A stretch of 29,388 nucleotides of DNA from a virus. The translations under genes and the position numbers were made by a program. Shown here in pieces: positions 1 through 7,837 of this stretch (position 1 is the stretch's first letter; every line of letters starts with the position of its first letter). The stretch covers positions 1 through 29,388 of IMG/VR virus record IMGVR_UViG_3300045996_000799; one strand, 5' to 3'. The notes under the pieces were generated by a model that saw nothing but the letters and a program-made list of their open reading frames with translations, was not told where the DNA came from and ran no database searches.

Positions 1-235
1 CCGCTACGTCGATTTCAACTTCACCGCTTTCGTCGGGGTCTTCCTCTGTTTCGTCGTCAGTCTCGGGAGTGGCCTCTTCGGCTTCCGCTACTGGCGCTTC
101 CTCTTCGGTTTCGCCTTCCGTGGATGCCTCGGATTCCTCCGTGGCACCCCATTTACGCAGCAGTTCTGAGGCCGCTTGATCCTCAGTCATGCCGGTTGCG
201 ACTTCCCCTGACGGGGCGTGGTCAACTTCGTTCAA
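1..235 (-). CDS. Putative scaffolding protein, N-terminal part (cut by window edge)
   Basis: The frame is open to the left edge, so only about 78 codons are seen. I chose a TTG start at 233-235 because an AAAGGAAG ribosome-binding site lies four bases upstream; the first internal ATG (188-190) has none. The visible part is extremely acidic, with runs of Glu and Asp separated by Ala, Thr and Ser and no hydrophobic core. In P22-like and many other podoviruses the gene after the portal encodes an acidic, helical scaffolding protein that guides procapsid assembly and leaves before DNA packaging. Here it follows the portal by two small genes, so scaffold is the best guess. It could also be another acidic head-assembly protein. 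Confidence 0.6.
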   Translation of the reverse strand, partial: MNEVDHAPSGEVATGMTEDQAASELLRKWGATEESEASTEGETEEEAPVAEAEEATPETDDETEEDPDESGEVEIDVA

Positions 236-567
236 TCGTCTTCCTTTGGGGGCGCATCACTGCGATACCCTGCTCCGATTAAGCCCATATGGGCTTAGAG
301 GCTGGGAGCTGTCAGCCTGCTAACCAACTTGACGCGCGGCATTGCCTGCCAAGCGCCCCAAATCCTAAAATGCGTTCCATGAACCTTCTAGACGTGATAT
401 TTCGCATCTCTCCTGCCGACTCGCCGATTTTTCCTAAGCCGTTTCGGCTTCTCAGGAAAGTTGGCGGGCAATCGGCAAGGGCTCGGCGGCGAAGGGTTGC
501 AAAGCCTATTGCTTTCCGCGCGAAGCGTGGAAGGACAAGGCAATTCCACGAATGGATTTCAGACCCA
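236..567. other. Non-coding gap between head genes, with RNA-hairpin potential
   Basis: This 332-base interval breaks an otherwise tightly overlapping late operon. I see no convincing gene. Two plus-strand frames cross it, but they run against the operon and lack ribosome-binding sites. On the minus strand there is a 30-codon frame starting near 408 whose AGGAG lies only two bases from its ATG, so I do not call it. The interval contains a perfect 18-base palindrome (TAAGCCCATATGGGCTTA, 280-297), about 45 bases upstream of the scaffold start, and a long bulged hairpin (423-476). No clear sigma70 promoter was found. Confidence 0.6.
423..476 (-). other. Long bulged hairpin upstream of scaffold gene
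   Basis: In the late mRNA (minus strand) the 3' arm is a continuous 19-base run (plus 423-441). It pairs with three blocks of the 5' arm: GCCGATT, TTTCCT and AAGCCG, closed by an AAA loop, with two unpaired insertions on the 5' side. No U-run follows, so it is not an ordinary terminator. It could be an mRNA processing or stabilising structure between the head genes; that role is inference. Confidence 0.55.
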
Positions 568-855
568 CTACAACCCGACCCGGCGGCCTAGCTTCTTCAG
601 CTTGCTCTCGCGCTCAATCTCGATCTGCGCCAGCTTTCCATCCTGCACCGCACGGGTGAGGAATGCTTTGTACTTCGTGTGCAGGTACTGAATCCCGGCA
701 ATGTGCGCCAGCGCTTCAGAGTCCGTGGGGTGCGAGGTCTTGAACAGGCGATAGCACTCGGCGTCGATGTGCTCGGCTGCTTCCTTGAAAAGCTCGTCCT
801 CAAGGATGTTCTTGGCCCGGTGTCCCCGGTTTACTGCGTCTTGGAGCTTGTCCAT
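568..855 (-). CDS. Hypothetical helical protein (95 aa) in head operon
   Basis: Unrecognised small, charged, probably all-helical protein. Its ATG (853-855) overlaps the stop of the preceding gene by one base (TGATG), and GGAGA lies seven bases upstream, so start and coupling are well supported. The C-terminus is rich in Lys, Glu and Arg. It lies between portal and scaffold, where podoviruses often carry small head-assembly or accessory proteins. A large untranslated interval follows it. I cannot assign a function. Confidence 0.8.
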   Translation of the reverse strand: MDKLQDAVNRGHRAKNILEDELFKEAAEHIDAECYRLFKTSHPTDSEALAHIAGIQYLHTKYKAFLTRAVQDGKLAQIEIERESKLKKLGRRVGL

Positions 856-1160
856 CAGGTCGTCTCCAGCGTCACAAAGCGGCGAGAAATACTGACGATG
901 CGCAGGTTCTGTCCGCGCTTCTGCCTGTTTACGTGCTTCGGAGCGGCATACAGCGTGCCGTCCTTCATCTCGACGGCGTTCTCCACATAATCGCCAATCA
1001 GTTCAGACGCTGCGGTCCTTACCGCCTCTTTGACAAGAAACTCCTTGCTCAGAGGCCAACGGCATTCCCGGCGCGTCTGTTCGTTGTAGTGGCGCTGTGA
1101 ATACTGCAACGCCTCACGCTTGGACATGATCGGAACGCGAGTCTGTCTGACAGTGCTCAA
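855..1160 (-). CDS. Hypothetical basic protein (101 aa) after portal
   Basis: Unrecognised, basic protein. It starts with TTG at 1158-1160, supported by a strong AGGAGGT six bases upstream that lies inside the end of the portal gene; the two genes overlap by four bases. The middle resembles a small alpha/beta fold and the C-terminus is basic. Its place directly downstream of portal suggests a head or DNA-packaging accessory role. This rests on position alone. Confidence 0.8.
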   Translation of the reverse strand: MSTVRQTRVPIMSKREALQYSQRHYNEQTRRECRWPLSKEFLVKEAVRTAASELIGDYVENAVEMKDGTLYAAPKHVNRQKRGQNLRIVSISRRFVTLETT

Positions 1161-3298
1161 GGACGGACCTCCTGGCTAACTTCGCGCTCCGCAGCCGCCG
1201 TGGCCGCGTTCTGCACGGATGCCTGTGCACTCACCTGCGCAACCTGAATCTTCACAGCCGCATCGAGTTCGGCCTTCCACCGCTGGAAGTCCATCTCTCT
1301 CTGATGTTGCTGGTCCCGATACTGCGCATCCAGAGCCTTGATCTGCGCGTCCATCTCGGCACGATTGCGTTCCCGCTCTGCGTCTCTGGCGTCGTTCTGC
1401 GCCTGAAGCTCCAATTCAGCCTGTTTCTGCCGCATGGACAGATCGCCCTTGGCCTGCTCAAGCTGCATGGTGATCTGCGCGCTCATCTGGTCGGACTGAG
1501 CCTTACCTTGCTGGCGCATCTGCTCCACCAACACCTCGGGCGGAGGCTGTTTCGGCTCGGGCGGCTTTTGGCTCGGGTCGTCCCAGAACTCGCCAGGGTC
1601 TTTGAACCCCGCAGCCCTCGTCAGCTTGGACAGGGTGTTGTAGACCTTCGCCGGGCTCGCCAATCCATGCGGGCCGACAGCGCCTTGCAACTGGAATACC
1701 TTTTCCAAGAATGCGATCTGCTGCGGTTTGTCGCCAGTCCCCAGACCCACCGACACCGTCATGTCCTGGCGTTTGACCCAATGTCTCGGGTCCACCGGCA
1801 CAAACTCGTTCCGCAGCTTGACAATCTCCGCCTTGCGGGCGTGCTTCAAGGTCAAAGCGTGGACGATCAGGAACAGGCTCTTTACACCCGTCTCCGCCAT
1901 GATCCGAGCGATGAACCTGACCCGTTTCTGTGCTGCGGACATCAGTGCAGCGGTCGTGGCGTAGGGCGTGTTCTTGTTGATCGTGTGCGAATCGAGCCCT
2001 TGAGTCTGCTCATTCACACCCGTGCGCTTCATTCCGATGCGGTCGGTGTACTCCAGCATGGGAATGGCAATTTCACCCGTGGTCGGATGGTTCAGCGGGA
2101 AGATTGCCTGTCCCGGATTGCCCTTCACCCGCACGATGCCACCCGGACGGCTATCCAGCATGTCGTCCAGGTTGACGTTATCCGCGTCGATACCGTATCG
2201 ACCGTTATTGGCAAGGTACTGGTTGTCCAGTGCGTTGCGCCACAGGGCAGTTTTGATCTGCTGCAGGTCCATGACCGCATCGGCCAGGGAGAAGCCGTAA
2301 TGCTGGTGCGGCAGCGGAGCAGGGCACAGGGCAACGATGGGGACGAACTCCGCCTTCTCCTTCAGCAGAATCTCCCGGCCCACCACAATCACATGGAGCA
2401 GTTCGGCCTTGCCGTCGCCGTCATCATCGTGGCGAATCCACACTTCCCGAACCCGAACCCGGCGCATGGAAGGATCGTTCTCGCCACCCTCGTCCATGTC
2501 CATGAACGGCTGGTAACGATTACGGCTGGCGTCTTCGTAGTCACCGGCAGACTTGCCAGAGTCCGCGATGTTGTCGTCAACCTCAAAGCCCTCTTCCCGC
2601 AGTTGGGAGATGGTCTTGGACTCTTCGTGCTCGCAGAAGTCAAGGGCCGGGTCTTGCAGGCTCAGGTTTCTAGAATGCTGGGAAACCTTGATGTTCTCGG
2701 GAGCCACGTTGACCAGGCGAACAACGTCCTTGCCGGTCTTGCGCTTGAACGTGCAGGTGTAGGTCTTGATCGGCTCGACCATCCCCGCGACGAACTGCTG
2801 GCCTTCTTCGTACTCGACCAACTCCACGCCGGGGTCTTGCATCAGGAATTGGTATTCTTCTTCCGACACCCCTTCGTACTTCTCTTCCGTCTCGTCCTCG
2901 GAATCGTCCCAGTACGCTTTGACGTAGCCCACCTTCTGCAGCAGGGCGTCGTGGCTCCAGCCGTAGAACACGGAGAACCAGTCATTCCGCTGGGTGATGA
3001 CATGGTTTACAAAGTCAGTCTCTTGCTCGGCACCCTTTACGTCTTCCTGAGACTTCGGGGAGAAGGACACAACCTCATCCCCGCCGCAGAAGATTTCGGC
3101 CAGGTCCGGCTTGATCCACTCCACCGTGTCAAAGACATCCCGCGAGACGACCTGAGAGCGGCCCGTGACCTCGTTGCCCATGGGCTCGCCACGGTAATAC
3201 TCAAGCGACTTGGTGCGATCCTCGGAGAGCGTCCCGTACAGCTCGGCCTGGCTCTCGTGCTGCTCGATGGCAGTAATCAGGGAGTTTTCATCAGCCAT
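1157..3298 (-). CDS. Phage portal protein, P22-like, 713 aa
   Basis: The dodecameric portal forms the vertex through which the terminase pumps DNA, and on which the tail assembles. At 713 residues it matches the large portals of P22-like podoviruses (P22 gp1 is about 725). Visible features are an acidic, Trp-rich N-terminal half, an Asp-rich acidic segment near residues 235-280, and a long Gln, Glu and Ala-rich coiled-coil region from roughly residue 590 to the end, like the P22 portal barrel. It starts at the ATG (3296-3298), which overlaps the preceding micro-gene by eight bases. It lies downstream of terminase as expected. A long plus-strand open frame (1304-3385) across this gene is a shadow. 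Confidence 0.93.
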   Translation of the reverse strand: MADENSLITAIEQHESQAELYGTLSEDRTKSLEYYRGEPMGNEVTGRSQVVSRDVFDTVEWIKPDLAEIFCGGDEVVSFSPKSQEDVKGAEQETDFVNHVITQRNDWFSVFYGWSHDALLQKVGYVKAYWDDSEDETEEKYEGVSEEEYQFLMQDPGVELVEYEEGQQFVAGMVEPIKTYTCTFKRKTGKDVVRLVNVAPENIKVSQHSRNLSLQDPALDFCEHEESKTISQLREEGFEVDDNIADSGKSAGDYEDASRNRYQPFMDMDEGGENDPSMRRVRVREVWIRHDDDGDGKAELLHVIVVGREILLKEKAEFVPIVALCPAPLPHQHYGFSLADAVMDLQQIKTALWRNALDNQYLANNGRYGIDADNVNLDDMLDSRPGGIVRVKGNPGQAIFPLNHPTTGEIAIPMLEYTDRIGMKRTGVNEQTQGLDSHTINKNTPYATTAALMSAAQKRVRFIARIMAETGVKSLFLIVHALTLKHARKAEIVKLRNEFVPVDPRHWVKRQDMTVSVGLGTGDKPQQIAFLEKVFQLQGAVGPHGLASPAKVYNTLSKLTRAAGFKDPGEFWDDPSQKPPEPKQPPPEVLVEQMRQQGKAQSDQMSAQITMQLEQAKGDLSMRQKQAELELQAQNDARDAERERNRAEMDAQIKALDAQYRDQQHQREMDFQRWKAELDAAVKIQVAQVSAQASVQNAATAAAEREVSQEVRP

Positions 3299-3470
3299 TC
3301 AGAGCTTTCTGTTCCTGCTCGCGCACCCATGCCCAGAACGCCTCGTTGCCCGCATACCGGCGATCAGGAAGGCCACTCTTGGTAAACCGCTTCACCATGG
3401 CGAACACTTCATCGGGAATGACGTACTCGCCATAATCTCCGACATAGATGTTGATGTAGGGCTTAGCCAT
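3291..3470 (-). CDS. Hypothetical 59-aa protein between terminase and portal
   Basis: Small protein with no recognised family. ATG at 3468-3470 overlaps the stop of the upstream micro-gene by eight bases, and its own TGA (3291-3293) overlaps the portal ATG by eight bases. This tight chain is the main reason to call it, since no good ribosome-binding site precedes the ATG and translation is probably coupled. The sequence is tyrosine-rich near the N-terminus (MAKPYINIYVGDYGEYV) and ends in a Trp, Glu, Gln and Lys helix. It may be a head accessory protein. Confidence 0.65.
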   Translation of the reverse strand: MAKPYINIYVGDYGEYVIPDEVFAMVKRFTKSGLPDRRYAGNEAFWAWVREQEQKALNG

Positions 3471-3582
3471 GCTTTGGGGGTCGTCCGGGTTTGGGGCGGT
3501 TTTCTAGGGCGGTCAGTCGTTGTTGCAGTTCGGCAATCAGGCGCTCTAGTTCCTTGATTCGATTCATCAGAGCGATGCTCAT
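3463..3582 (-). CDS. 39-aa leucine-zipper micro-protein
   Basis: The ATG (3580-3582) overlaps the terminase stop as ATGA, with GGAG five bases upstream, and its stop overlaps the next gene's start by eight bases. The protein has an almost perfect coiled-coil heptad: Leu at 5, 12, 19 and 26, and Ile, Ile, Leu at 9, 16 and 23. It ends in a basic, proline-rich tail (RPKPGRPPKHG). It therefore probably oligomerises, perhaps with terminase or portal, while the tail could contact DNA. I know of no named family; the function is inferred only from position and shape. Confidence 0.72.
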   Translation of the reverse strand: MSIALMNRIKELERLIAELQQRLTALENRPKPGRPPKHG

Positions 3583-4886
3583 ATCACTCCGTTCGGCTTG
3601 TACTTAATGGGCTTGTCCTTTGGCTTAGGCGCTTCATAGGCAACAGCCATCAGTCCGAAGGCGTCTGCTCCGTGGGATGCCCAATCGTGGTCAGGGCCTA
3701 GCCCAATGCCGCGAACGGCGTCCTTCTTCTCGTGATACCAACCAAGCGCATCCCGGCCACCTTCGGTAGTAGCGGCGTTGATCCACATTGACGGGAACAG
3801 CCTGCGCACAGCTTCAATCCGCTGTTTGGCCGCTCCTGCGCCTTGGTTCTCAATGACTGTGACCTTGTAGCCAGCGTCCTTCAGCGCACTCTCGTAACTA
3901 ACCTTGCGCGTCCGGTCATGCTGTGCGCCGTCATGGGGTAGCCAGAACTGGCAGCGGTCAGGGGTGTAGCCCTTCTCCCGCATCCAGCCCAAGTGATGCC
4001 CCAGTTCCTGGCCTACCGCTTCGTAGTAGTCCAGTACGCGAATCTCTTTGCCGATGAACTGCGCTATCCAGATCGTGAAGGCGTCAGCCCTCGCACCTGT
4101 GCCGCCGATGTCCACAAAGGCGCGCAGCGTCATCAGAGGATCAGCGGCCACCCTGCCAATCCGCCCCTCGGCCTTCGCTTGGGCTAGGTGCTTGGCGAAG
4201 TACGCACCCTCTACTACCGTGACGTAGCCACCTTCCCAGATGTGGTCGTACTGGTCCGGCTGCATTCGCAGGCAGTCAAGGCGCTCTTGCTCTAGTTCCG
4301 CCGTGAACCACGGGTTGTCGCGCCAGTTCGCTTTGACAACTACCGCACCCGTGGGCTTTTCCTCGCCCATGAACATCTGATCTACCGGGTCAACCTTGCG
4401 GCGCGGGTTGTAGCTCCACCACATCTGCGAGCCGCTAGCCCGCATGGTTGGCCGGTACAGGTTGATAGAGTGCTGGGTCGCTCCCTGAGCTTCCTCCCAC
4501 CAACCCCGCTTGAACCCCTCCAGTGACTTGATCGAGTCGGCCGTGTAGTCGTTCATCCCCTTGAAGATGATTAGCCCATCTCCGGGGGTCGTGATGACAT
4601 CCTTGTAGACCTTGAAGCCGTCTGCCTCGGTGATCCCCAAGGCGGTTAGCTTCGACTCCAACAGCAGCTTGGAGGACTGCGCCAGGTCTTTCTGTACCTC
4701 ACGGATACAGACTGAACGCAACCCTTCACCACCGGATTCGCCCGGTTCGGCAAGGCTGTCCTCAATCAGCAACTCAGCGAAGAAGTGGGATTTCCCGCTC
4801 CCTCGTCCACCCCGGCACACTTTGTCGCGGGCAGGCTTGAGCAGCGGAACGAACACCTCCGCCGTCTTTAGCTTGAGTTCCCTCAC
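3579..4886 (-). CDS. terL: Terminase large subunit (ATPase/nuclease)
   Basis: This is the packaging motor. The N-terminal ATPase has a Walker A motif GGRGSGKS (residues 26-33), a Walker B-like WWEEA (129-133) and a coupling motif WSYNPR (157-162). The C-terminal RNase H-like nuclease has acidic residues in VDIGGTG (Asp259), LPHDG (Asp319) and HGADAF (Asp408), spaced as in phage terminases. The 435-residue length is usual for the PBSX/Terminase_3-type group. It starts with GTG, overlapping the small-subunit stop by three bases (GTGA). With the small subunit it cuts and packages concatemeric DNA into the procapsid. Confidence 0.95.
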   Translation of the reverse strand: MRELKLKTAEVFVPLLKPARDKVCRGGRGSGKSHFFAELLIEDSLAEPGESGGEGLRSVCIREVQKDLAQSSKLLLESKLTALGITEADGFKVYKDVITTPGDGLIIFKGMNDYTADSIKSLEGFKRGWWEEAQGATQHSINLYRPTMRASGSQMWWSYNPRRKVDPVDQMFMGEEKPTGAVVVKANWRDNPWFTAELEQERLDCLRMQPDQYDHIWEGGYVTVVEGAYFAKHLAQAKAEGRIGRVAADPLMTLRAFVDIGGTGARADAFTIWIAQFIGKEIRVLDYYEAVGQELGHHLGWMREKGYTPDRCQFWLPHDGAQHDRTRKVSYESALKDAGYKVTVIENQGAGAAKQRIEAVRRLFPSMWINAATTEGGRDALGWYHEKKDAVRGIGLGPDHDWASHGADAFGLMAVAYEAPKPKDKPIKYKPNGVI

Positions 4887-5242
4887 TGCGGGCGGATTAC
4901 TTCGCGCGTAACCTTGCCGATCTGCACCGCGCCGGACAGTTCAACGCCCTTTTGCTCCCGCCAGTCCTCAGGGAACCGCGCCGCCATGCTGCGGGACCAG
5001 ACCGAGCCATTGAAGCCAGGGCCAACCATGCCGGTTTGGCCTTGGTCCTCCCACCATGCCTGGGCGTGAGTCCGTGCGCGCGTTAAGGCGTCGGAAAACT
5101 CAGGGTGGACCTTGGCCCACTCGTAAACGGTGTCCTTGTTTACGTCCAGGTTTGAGGCAATCCATGCGACAGACTTACCTGCCCTACCCCATTCAATGAC
5201 CTGTTCGCAGTATTCCTGCTTGTATTCGCTTGGGCGTGCCAT
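4883..5242 (-). CDS. terS: Terminase small subunit
   Basis: DNA-recognition subunit of the packaging enzyme, 119 residues. The N-terminus is a helix-turn-helix (about residues 10-50) of the form seen in Sf6/P22-type small terminases, opening MARPSEYKQEY and containing DVNKDTVYEWAKVHPEF. A helical oligomerisation segment follows. It sits directly upstream of and overlaps terL. Start ATG at 5240-5242, with GGGAGG about ten bases upstream. The pac or cos site it would recognise is often within or near this gene, but I could not identify it. Confidence 0.9.
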   Translation of the reverse strand: MARPSEYKQEYCEQVIEWGRAGKSVAWIASNLDVNKDTVYEWAKVHPEFSDALTRARTHAQAWWEDQGQTGMVGPGFNGSVWSRSMAARFPEDWREQKGVELSGAVQIGKVTREVIRPQ

Positions 5243-5287
5243 GCTTTAGACCTCCCTTGCGGGTGTAGTCCGGTTAGTGGTTACTAA

Positions 5288-5593
5288 TTAGCCAGCAATC
5301 AAGCTGACCTCGGCGCCAGTGCCGGAAATTGCAGTGACGTTCCCTCTGAGCTTTGCGTAGCTGTCAGAGCTGGTGAAGCTGTCAGAACTAGTGGTAGTGG
5401 CGAGGGTCAGGCTGATCGTGCCAAGCGTGTCCCAATTGGTGCCGTTGTGGGAGCCTTGCACTTGGATCGTGGCTGCGCCTGCGCCAGAACTGGTCGTGCC
5501 GTGGGCTTGGAAGGTCTTCGCCCCCGTCCATCCCTCTACTGCTGATCCTGCCGCTACGGTCGTTGCATCGACCAAAAGCCATTGGTTTGCCAT
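5288..5593 (-). CDS. Small beta-rich virion protein (101 aa)
   Basis: Ser, Thr, Gly and Ala-rich, beta-strand-rich protein. The N-terminal MANQWLLVDATTVAAG and a segment around VQGSHNGTNWDTLG resemble small head-decoration or tail-fibre accessory domains common between tailspike and terminase genes in phages. No catalytic motif is visible. It is separated from terS by 45 bases with no clear terminator, and follows the tailspike gene in the same operon. Structural role is inferred from position and composition. Confidence 0.75.
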   Translation of the reverse strand: MANQWLLVDATTVAAGSAVEGWTGAKTFQAHGTTSSGAGAATIQVQGSHNGTNWDTLGTISLTLATTTSSDSFTSSDSYAKLRGNVTAISGTGAEVSLIAG

Positions 5594-5609
5594 GTTTGTT
5601 CCTGAATGG

Positions 5610-6965
5610 TTAGGTCACGCCGGTTAAGTACCAGTTGGCGCTTGTTGCATCGTTGCGGGTGAATGTGACAACAGAGCCGACAGGGACAGTCAGCGTGGCG
5701 ACTCCGGGGCCGAGGTACAGATTTCCGCCCGTCGCGAAGTCAATGCCGTTTGTGTTGATCCGCAGGGTCAACGTCTCTCCGACTCCTCGTTTGGAGGTGA
5801 TCGTGGTACAGGTCAATCCAGCACTCGCACCAATAATCACTACCTTGTGCGCCTGGGTCGTGATCGTTGCCCCAGAAGCGTAGGAGATGGTTGGCGTTAC
5901 CCCACTCGTTACCGTGATGTCAGGGCATCCAACGATGTCGAATCCTGTATGGCCAGAGCACGAAACCTGCGTGTCGTTGGTTCCCGTGAACCGGCAATAG
6001 CGCAGGCTGGTAAAGGTATTGCCTCCTGCGCGGACGGCAATTCCAGCCCCTGCGTTGTTTGCAGCGTTGGCAAACCGGCAGTTAAAGAAGTCCACATTCA
6101 GCGCCGTCGCCTGGATGTCTACCCCGTTCTTCAGGCTCTCGAACCAATGCGTGTCGAACGAGACGTTCTCTGCCCGGTCCACATAAGCCGCCCACTCTGC
6201 CCATTGGCTGGTGCAGTTAATGAACTTGATCGCGTTGGGGCGAATGTCTCCACCGCTTGCGATGTTCCGCGTCAGCCGGATATTGGTTCCGGTGTAGTTG
6301 CTGTTCGTGCCGTCAAACTGACAGTTGTAGAACGTGAAGTGCTCGCACTGCCCTTCCAGCTTCAAAGAATGAGCCGTGGATGATGCGGGGCGCATCACAT
6401 CAATATCCCGGAAGGAAATGAACTGGTGCGGCCGGTCTACAGTCGTCTTGCTTCCGAGGAAATGGATGTTGTCGCCGGGGAAGTCGCGAATCTTGATGTC
6501 GTGAAAGCAGGAGTACCAAAACCCCCCGTCAGCCCCATCCAGTTGGGCCTCAAAGTACATCGCCCCTTGTCCGGTGTTCGATGCGTTGCCCTGGAGCATG
6601 AAACCGCCAATACTCACATCCCGCACCCGACCTGCGGGCATGGTGATGAACGGATCGGTGTTCCCGCTTCGTGCCTTGAGGATCGTGCAGTCCGACCCAT
6701 CTCCGCGCATTGAGACGCCGGAGATGAGTTCAAAGTCATCCAGCATGTAGGTGCCAGCCGGGATGTGCAGCGACACCCCTTGGCTGGCCGCCTCAGTGAT
6801 CGCTGCCGCCCATGCTGCGGTGTCGTCGGTGCTCCCATCCCCTACAACTTCAGCCAGGTCTTTGATGCTGACAAAATCGCTCAGCTTCTCCCGCACCTCA
6901 CGCCGTACACCTCCACTATGCGTGTGATATACCTCCCCGATAGGGCCGACCCGTAGTCCAGACAA
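5610..6965 (-). CDS. Tailspike-like protein with right-handed beta-helix (pectate-lyase-3 type)
   Basis: A 451-residue receptor-binding protein. Residues 1-40 are a short, probably particle-binding N-terminus. From about 41 the sequence GDGSTDDTAAW starts the pectate-lyase-3 type beta-helix typical of phage tailspikes and depolymerases, and repeated short Gly and Asn-rich strands continue to about residue 370. A beta-rich C-terminal cap follows. TTG is the only reasonable start (6963-6965), preceded by GGGG; the next Met is far inside. Whether it cleaves a surface polysaccharide cannot be read here, since beta-helix catalytic residues are not fixed. The short N-terminus suggests it may attach through an adaptor. 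Confidence 0.85.
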   Translation of the reverse strand: MSGLRVGPIGEVYHTHSGGVRREVREKLSDFVSIKDLAEVVGDGSTDDTAAWAAAITEAASQGVSLHIPAGTYMLDDFELISGVSMRGDGSDCTILKARSGNTDPFITMPAGRVRDVSIGGFMLQGNASNTGQGAMYFEAQLDGADGGFWYSCFHDIKIRDFPGDNIHFLGSKTTVDRPHQFISFRDIDVMRPASSTAHSLKLEGQCEHFTFYNCQFDGTNSNYTGTNIRLTRNIASGGDIRPNAIKFINCTSQWAEWAAYVDRAENVSFDTHWFESLKNGVDIQATALNVDFFNCRFANAANNAGAGIAVRAGGNTFTSLRYCRFTGTNDTQVSCSGHTGFDIVGCPDITVTSGVTPTISYASGATITTQAHKVVIIGASAGLTCTTITSKRGVGETLTLRINTNGIDFATGGNLYLGPGVATLTVPVGSVVTFTRNDATSANWYLTGVT

Positions 6966-6968
6966 GCG

Positions 6969-7454
6969 TTACCCCGGCAAGTGCCAGATTTCGTAGCTTT
7001 CCAGGGTCAGGACATCAGTCCCGACAGCCTTTTGCCCAGAAAGCACCAAATCAGACGCAACCGACCAGTCCACAGAGCTGGTGACGATGGCGGAACCGGA
7101 ATCTCCGAAGGACACGCTGGCCGAGCCTGAACCAACCTGAGAGTTGGTCACTCCCCTGTTACGGATGCGGCGAGAGTCGGAGTAAGAGGCAATCGTGGTT
7201 TTTGCCGATCCGAGGTAGACCGTCCCGCCTATCCCACCCAGACGAATGCGCGGCGTCTTGGCGTTAGCTCCGTTGGTGACAGTCCAAACAGTGCGGACTT
7301 CATACCCACCATTGACGCCAGGCGGCGGCAGACTCACCGTGACCAGGGCTTCTTCGCTCGTCGTGTTGCTCACGGACAGGGCCACGGCAGATGCCGCCAC
7401 CAGCGTCGCACCAGCAGTCAGGCCGGTCTTTCGCGGATCGGTTGCTACCGTCAT
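6969..7454 (-). CDS. Beta-rich virion-associated protein (161 aa)
   Basis: Ser, Thr, Val and Gly-rich protein with no Cys and probably all-beta, resembling jelly-roll decoration or tail-fibre modules. It is the first gene of the late operon after the terminators and ends three bases before the tailspike start. ATG at 7452-7454 with GGAG five to six bases upstream. No family motif could be named, so a structural role is inferred from composition and from its place beside the tailspike. Confidence 0.75.
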   Translation of the reverse strand: MTVATDPRKTGLTAGATLVAASAVALSVSNTTSEEALVTVSLPPPGVNGGYEVRTVWTVTNGANAKTPRIRLGGIGGTVYLGSAKTTIASYSDSRRIRNRGVTNSQVGSGSASVSFGDSGSAIVTSSVDWSVASDLVLSGQKAVGTDVLTLESYEIWHLPG

Positions 7455-7471
7455 TGAGGCTCCAGATGTAG

Positions 7472-7494
7472 AAAAGCCCGCTCAGTGGCGGGCT
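7472..7494 (-). terminator. Rho-independent terminator 2 before late genes
   Basis: On the minus strand AGCCCGC pairs with GCGGGCT around a six-base loop, followed by a short U-run (plus AAAA at 7472-7475). It ends 18 bases before the first late gene. Confidence 0.8.
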
Positions 7495-7624
7495 GTGAAG
7501 TTCCGATAGTGGAACGGCAATATGCCGGGGAAGCTCTGTGACGAGGTGGCAGGACTGTGCTGCGCGAGCGGCGTCCCCCTAATGGTGTCTAACGAGCTTC
7601 CCCCGTGCTGGGGTGGCGGGTGCC

Positions 7625-7655
7625 AGAAAAGCAAAAGGCCCGCTCGAAGCGAGCC
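7625..7655 (-). terminator. Rho-independent terminator 1 before late genes
   Basis: Minus-strand hairpin of seven pairs, including one G-U (GGCTCGC, loop TTCGA, GCGGGCC), followed by TTTTGCTTTT. It lies about 145 bases downstream of the candidate late promoter. Confidence 0.75.
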
Positions 7656-7797
7656 CTTGTGTTGGTTGCGGCCAGTGTGCGCGGGAATTTCACCCCATAC
7701 CGCCTCACTTGACCGACTTACTTTGCAGAGGCACCTCTCCCACGAAAGATGCCCCAATTATTTTCGACGGAACGCCCGCCACTTTGTAGGTCCGCGC

Positions 7798-7827
7798 ATC
7801 CTAACACAAATAATTCCCCTACGCCAA
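7798..7827 (-). promoter_or_regulatory. Candidate late promoter (pR'-like)
   Basis: Reading leftward: -35 TTGGCG (plus 7822-7827), an 18-base spacer, then -10 TAGGAT (plus 7798-7803). It sits just downstream of the Q-like gene and upstream of both terminators. It was found by eye from sigma70 consensus. Confidence 0.5.
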
Positions 7828-7837
7828 CTACCGTTCG

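Larger units (their letters stand above)
7455..7837 (-). other. Late-operon leader: promoter plus tandem terminators
   Basis: This 383-base gap between the Q-like gene and the first late gene holds a candidate promoter (7798-7827) and two Rho-independent terminators (7625-7655 and 7472-7494), all reading leftward. A 91-codon minus frame (7482-7757) covers the terminators and has no ribosome-binding site, so I reject it. The arrangement matches a lambda pR'-tR' leader, where transcription stops early unless Q modifies RNA polymerase. Confidence 0.6.

Noticed and set aside
423-476. Terminator in the head operon
   Set aside because: Strong stem but no U-run on the transcribed strand.
1304-3385. 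693-codon plus-strand open frame
   Set aside because: It lies over the portal gene in antisense, lacks domains and start signal, and arises from GC-rich codon structure.
5847-6383. 178-codon plus frame
   Set aside because: Antisense shadow of the tailspike gene.
7482-7757. 91-codon minus frame
   Set aside because: Covers two terminators and has no ribosome-binding site.
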